Below are positions 6,283 to 6,969 of a stretch of DNA of 6,969 bases, in pieces; the first letter of the stretch is position 1; every line of letters begins with the position of its first letter. Location: contig JACRGZ010000057.1 in NCBI GenBank assembly GCA_016234155.1, forward strand, positions 1-6,969, given 5' to 3'. Both the position numbers and the translations under genes were made by a program. The stretch is from Nitrospirota bacterium. GTDB taxonomy: Bacteria; Nitrospirota; 9FT-COMBO-42-15; HDB-SIOI813. The notes beneath the pieces were generated by a model that had not been told where the DNA came from, ran no database searches, and saw only the letters and a program-made list of their open reading frames with translations.

Positions 6283-6399
6283 TTAATGCCCTGGCTTTAC
6301 ACCATGGGAATAAAATAAAAACCACCAGAAAAAGATTAATACAAGCACCAGCGTACCAAAGAAAATCGCCGGACCTAATCTGCTGCTGGATTCTTTCAT
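6283..6399 (-). CDS. Small single-helix membrane protein (38 aa), oxidase subunit IIa/CydX-like
   Basis: This frame runs from ATG at 6399 to TAA at 6283, with GGGGGAGGG about ten bases upstream. The peptide starts MKESSSRLGPAIFFGTLVL, continues as one Trp/Phe-rich helix (about residues 10-30, with FFWWFLFY) and ends SHGVKPGH. A short polar N-terminus, a Gly-Pro before the helix and aromatic residues at its end recall the one-helix subunit IIa of ba3-type oxidases and similar small oxidase subunits. The resemblance is in layout and is too short to be called homology. It lies 24 bases after the thioredoxin-like gene and in the same operon as the bd-like oxidase core, which supports an accessory-subunit role. 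Its stop falls a few bases before the palindromic element. Confidence 0.72.
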   Translation of the reverse strand: MKESSSRLGPAIFFGTLVLVLIFFWWFLFYSHGVKPGH

Positions 6400-6423
6400 A
6401 ATATTAGCCCTCCCCCTGCGACC

Positions 6424-6906
6424 CTATTTTAATACCTCTTCCAATCGGGCCTCTATCTCGCCCTTCCCGGTAAATCCCATAAAGATGTGCCTCACAATAC
6501 CATCCTTATCGATTACAAAAAGCCACGGCTCTCCAATGACACCATATCGCTCACCCAGGGCTACTGCCTCATCCTCCGGCCCCCAGAACTTTGAAGCACG
6601 GTGGGTCTTTAATATCGCGGCAGCTTCATTCACATGTTGAGGCATAATCTCCCTGATGTTAGACCACATCTTCTCACACCAGATGCAATGGTCAGGATTG
6701 CCAAACATGAGGAGGATGACCTTCCCATCCTCATGGGCCTTGCGAAGGTCATCTGTTGTCAGCGGTGCATTATCTCCAACCTCCACCCTCGATTTACCCT
6801 CTGGTAACCCCCTTAAACCTGCATAGGAACTGACCGGTAAGATCAGATAAGAGATGGAGATAAAAGATAATAAAAGAAAGAGATGAGAGGGCCTGTATTG
6901 TGTCAT
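6424..6906 (-). CDS. Exported thioredoxin-fold protein with CIWC motif
   Basis: The 160-residue product has a signal peptide (hydrophobic 9-25, cleavage plausible after SSYA, residue 29) and a thioredoxin-like domain of about 130 residues. VILLMFGNPDHCIWCEKMW carries the redox pair C74 and C77. GVIGEPWLFVID holds the expected cis-proline position (P127) before a beta strand, followed by DKDGIVRHIFMG as the last strands. It is most like thioredoxin_7 or SoxW/DsbD-gamma-type periplasmic thiol-disulfide proteins. In an operon with five CXXCH sites, reduction of apocytochrome cysteines or help in oxidase metal/haem assembly is a reasonable role, not demonstrated. The frame is open upstream to the window edge, but the signal peptide and GGGAGGGGGG before the ATG at 6906 support this start. 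Confidence 0.85.
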   Translation of the reverse strand: MTQYRPSHLFLLLSFISISYLILPVSSYAGLRGLPEGKSRVEVGDNAPLTTDDLRKAHEDGKVILLMFGNPDHCIWCEKMWSNIREIMPQHVNEAAAILKTHRASKFWGPEDEAVALGERYGVIGEPWLFVIDKDGIVRHIFMGFTGKGEIEARLEEVLK

Positions 6907-6969
6907 TGTGCCCCCCCTCCCATTACATTCATTACAAGGATTGGAACTTCCTTTACCAATTCTTTCGTA
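6903..6969 (-). CDS. Possible 3' end of an unidentified upstream gene
   Basis: In the frame that ends with TGA at 6903-6905, 21 codons are open to the right edge and read TKELVKEVPILVMNVMGGGA, then Q. The stop would overlap the thioredoxin-like gene's ATG as ATGA, the same arrangement seen between the bd-like and dihaem genes, which is the main support. The thioredoxin frame itself is also open over this stretch, so the choice of frame is uncertain. No family can be assigned from 21 residues. Confidence 0.3.
   Translation of the reverse strand, partial: TKELVKEVPILVMNVMGGGAQ

Noticed and set aside
6252..6286. Rho-independent terminator for a plus-strand gene
   Set aside because: The hairpin plus TTTTTT fits on the plus strand, but no plus-strand gene precedes it; the dispersed-repeat reading explains it better.
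6107..6325. 72-codon minus-strand frame extending the 41-aa protein upstream
   Set aside because: It overlaps the 38-aa gene in another frame and translates the palindromic element; a good ribosome site lies directly before the internal ATG at 6232.
6907..6969. Zinc-finger-like CNECNGRGG in the open frame upstream of the thioredoxin-like ATG
   Set aside because: It recalls the DnaJ CXXCXGXG motif, but a signal peptide follows immediately, the motif arises from the G-rich ribosome site, and only one copy is present.

Overview
This is a 6.97-kb stretch in which every supportable gene lies on the minus strand, so the operon reads from the right edge to the left. It looks like a respiratory operon of an environmental bacterium. 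The cytochrome bd-like oxidase subunit, the multiheme c-type cytochromes carrying an ethylbenzene-dehydrogenase-type haem domain, and frequent ATA (Ile) and AGG (Arg) codons at middling G+C fit Nitrospirota or a similar deep-branching, often uncultured phylum. That placement is an inference from gene content, not a phylogeny.

Layout in transcription order (right to left): (1) the possible 3' end of an unidentified upstream gene at the right edge; (2) an exported thioredoxin-fold protein with a CIWC motif; (3) two very short single-helix membrane proteins of 38 and 41 codons, with a perfect 12-bp-arm inverted repeat between them; (4) a 613-residue polytopic CydA-like protein of the divergent bd-like oxidase type; (5) a membrane-anchored dihaem cytochrome c, translationally coupled to it by an ATGA overlap; (6) a 761-residue membrane cytochrome with three CXXCH motifs and a C-terminal EB_dh domain; (7) a hairpin plus T-tract that looks like the operon terminator; (8) a 30-codon membrane peptide with a near-perfect Shine-Dalgarno; (9) a tandem universal stress protein running off the left edge.

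Genes 3 to 6 can be read as one membrane complex. The two cytochromes would supply or pass electrons on the periplasmic side, the CydA-like protein would be the membrane haem core, and the tiny helices would be accessory subunits, as CydX and subunit IIa are in known oxidases. The thioredoxin-like protein could keep haem-binding or metal-binding cysteines reduced during assembly. The CydA-like protein lacks the Q-loop and at least two of the canonical acidic haem-site residues, and no CydB is present. A cytochrome c-linked oxidase, rather than a quinol oxidase, is therefore the favoured but unproven reading.

A C/T-rich palindromic repeat family also marks the operon. One copy sits between the two small genes and supplies the ribosome binding site of the second. 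Another is built in frame into the triple-haem cytochrome as an interdomain linker. A weaker look-alike encodes the linker of the dihaem cytochrome. No tRNA, rRNA, CRISPR array, transposase or riboswitch was seen, and there is no gene-free stretch longer than 300 bases.
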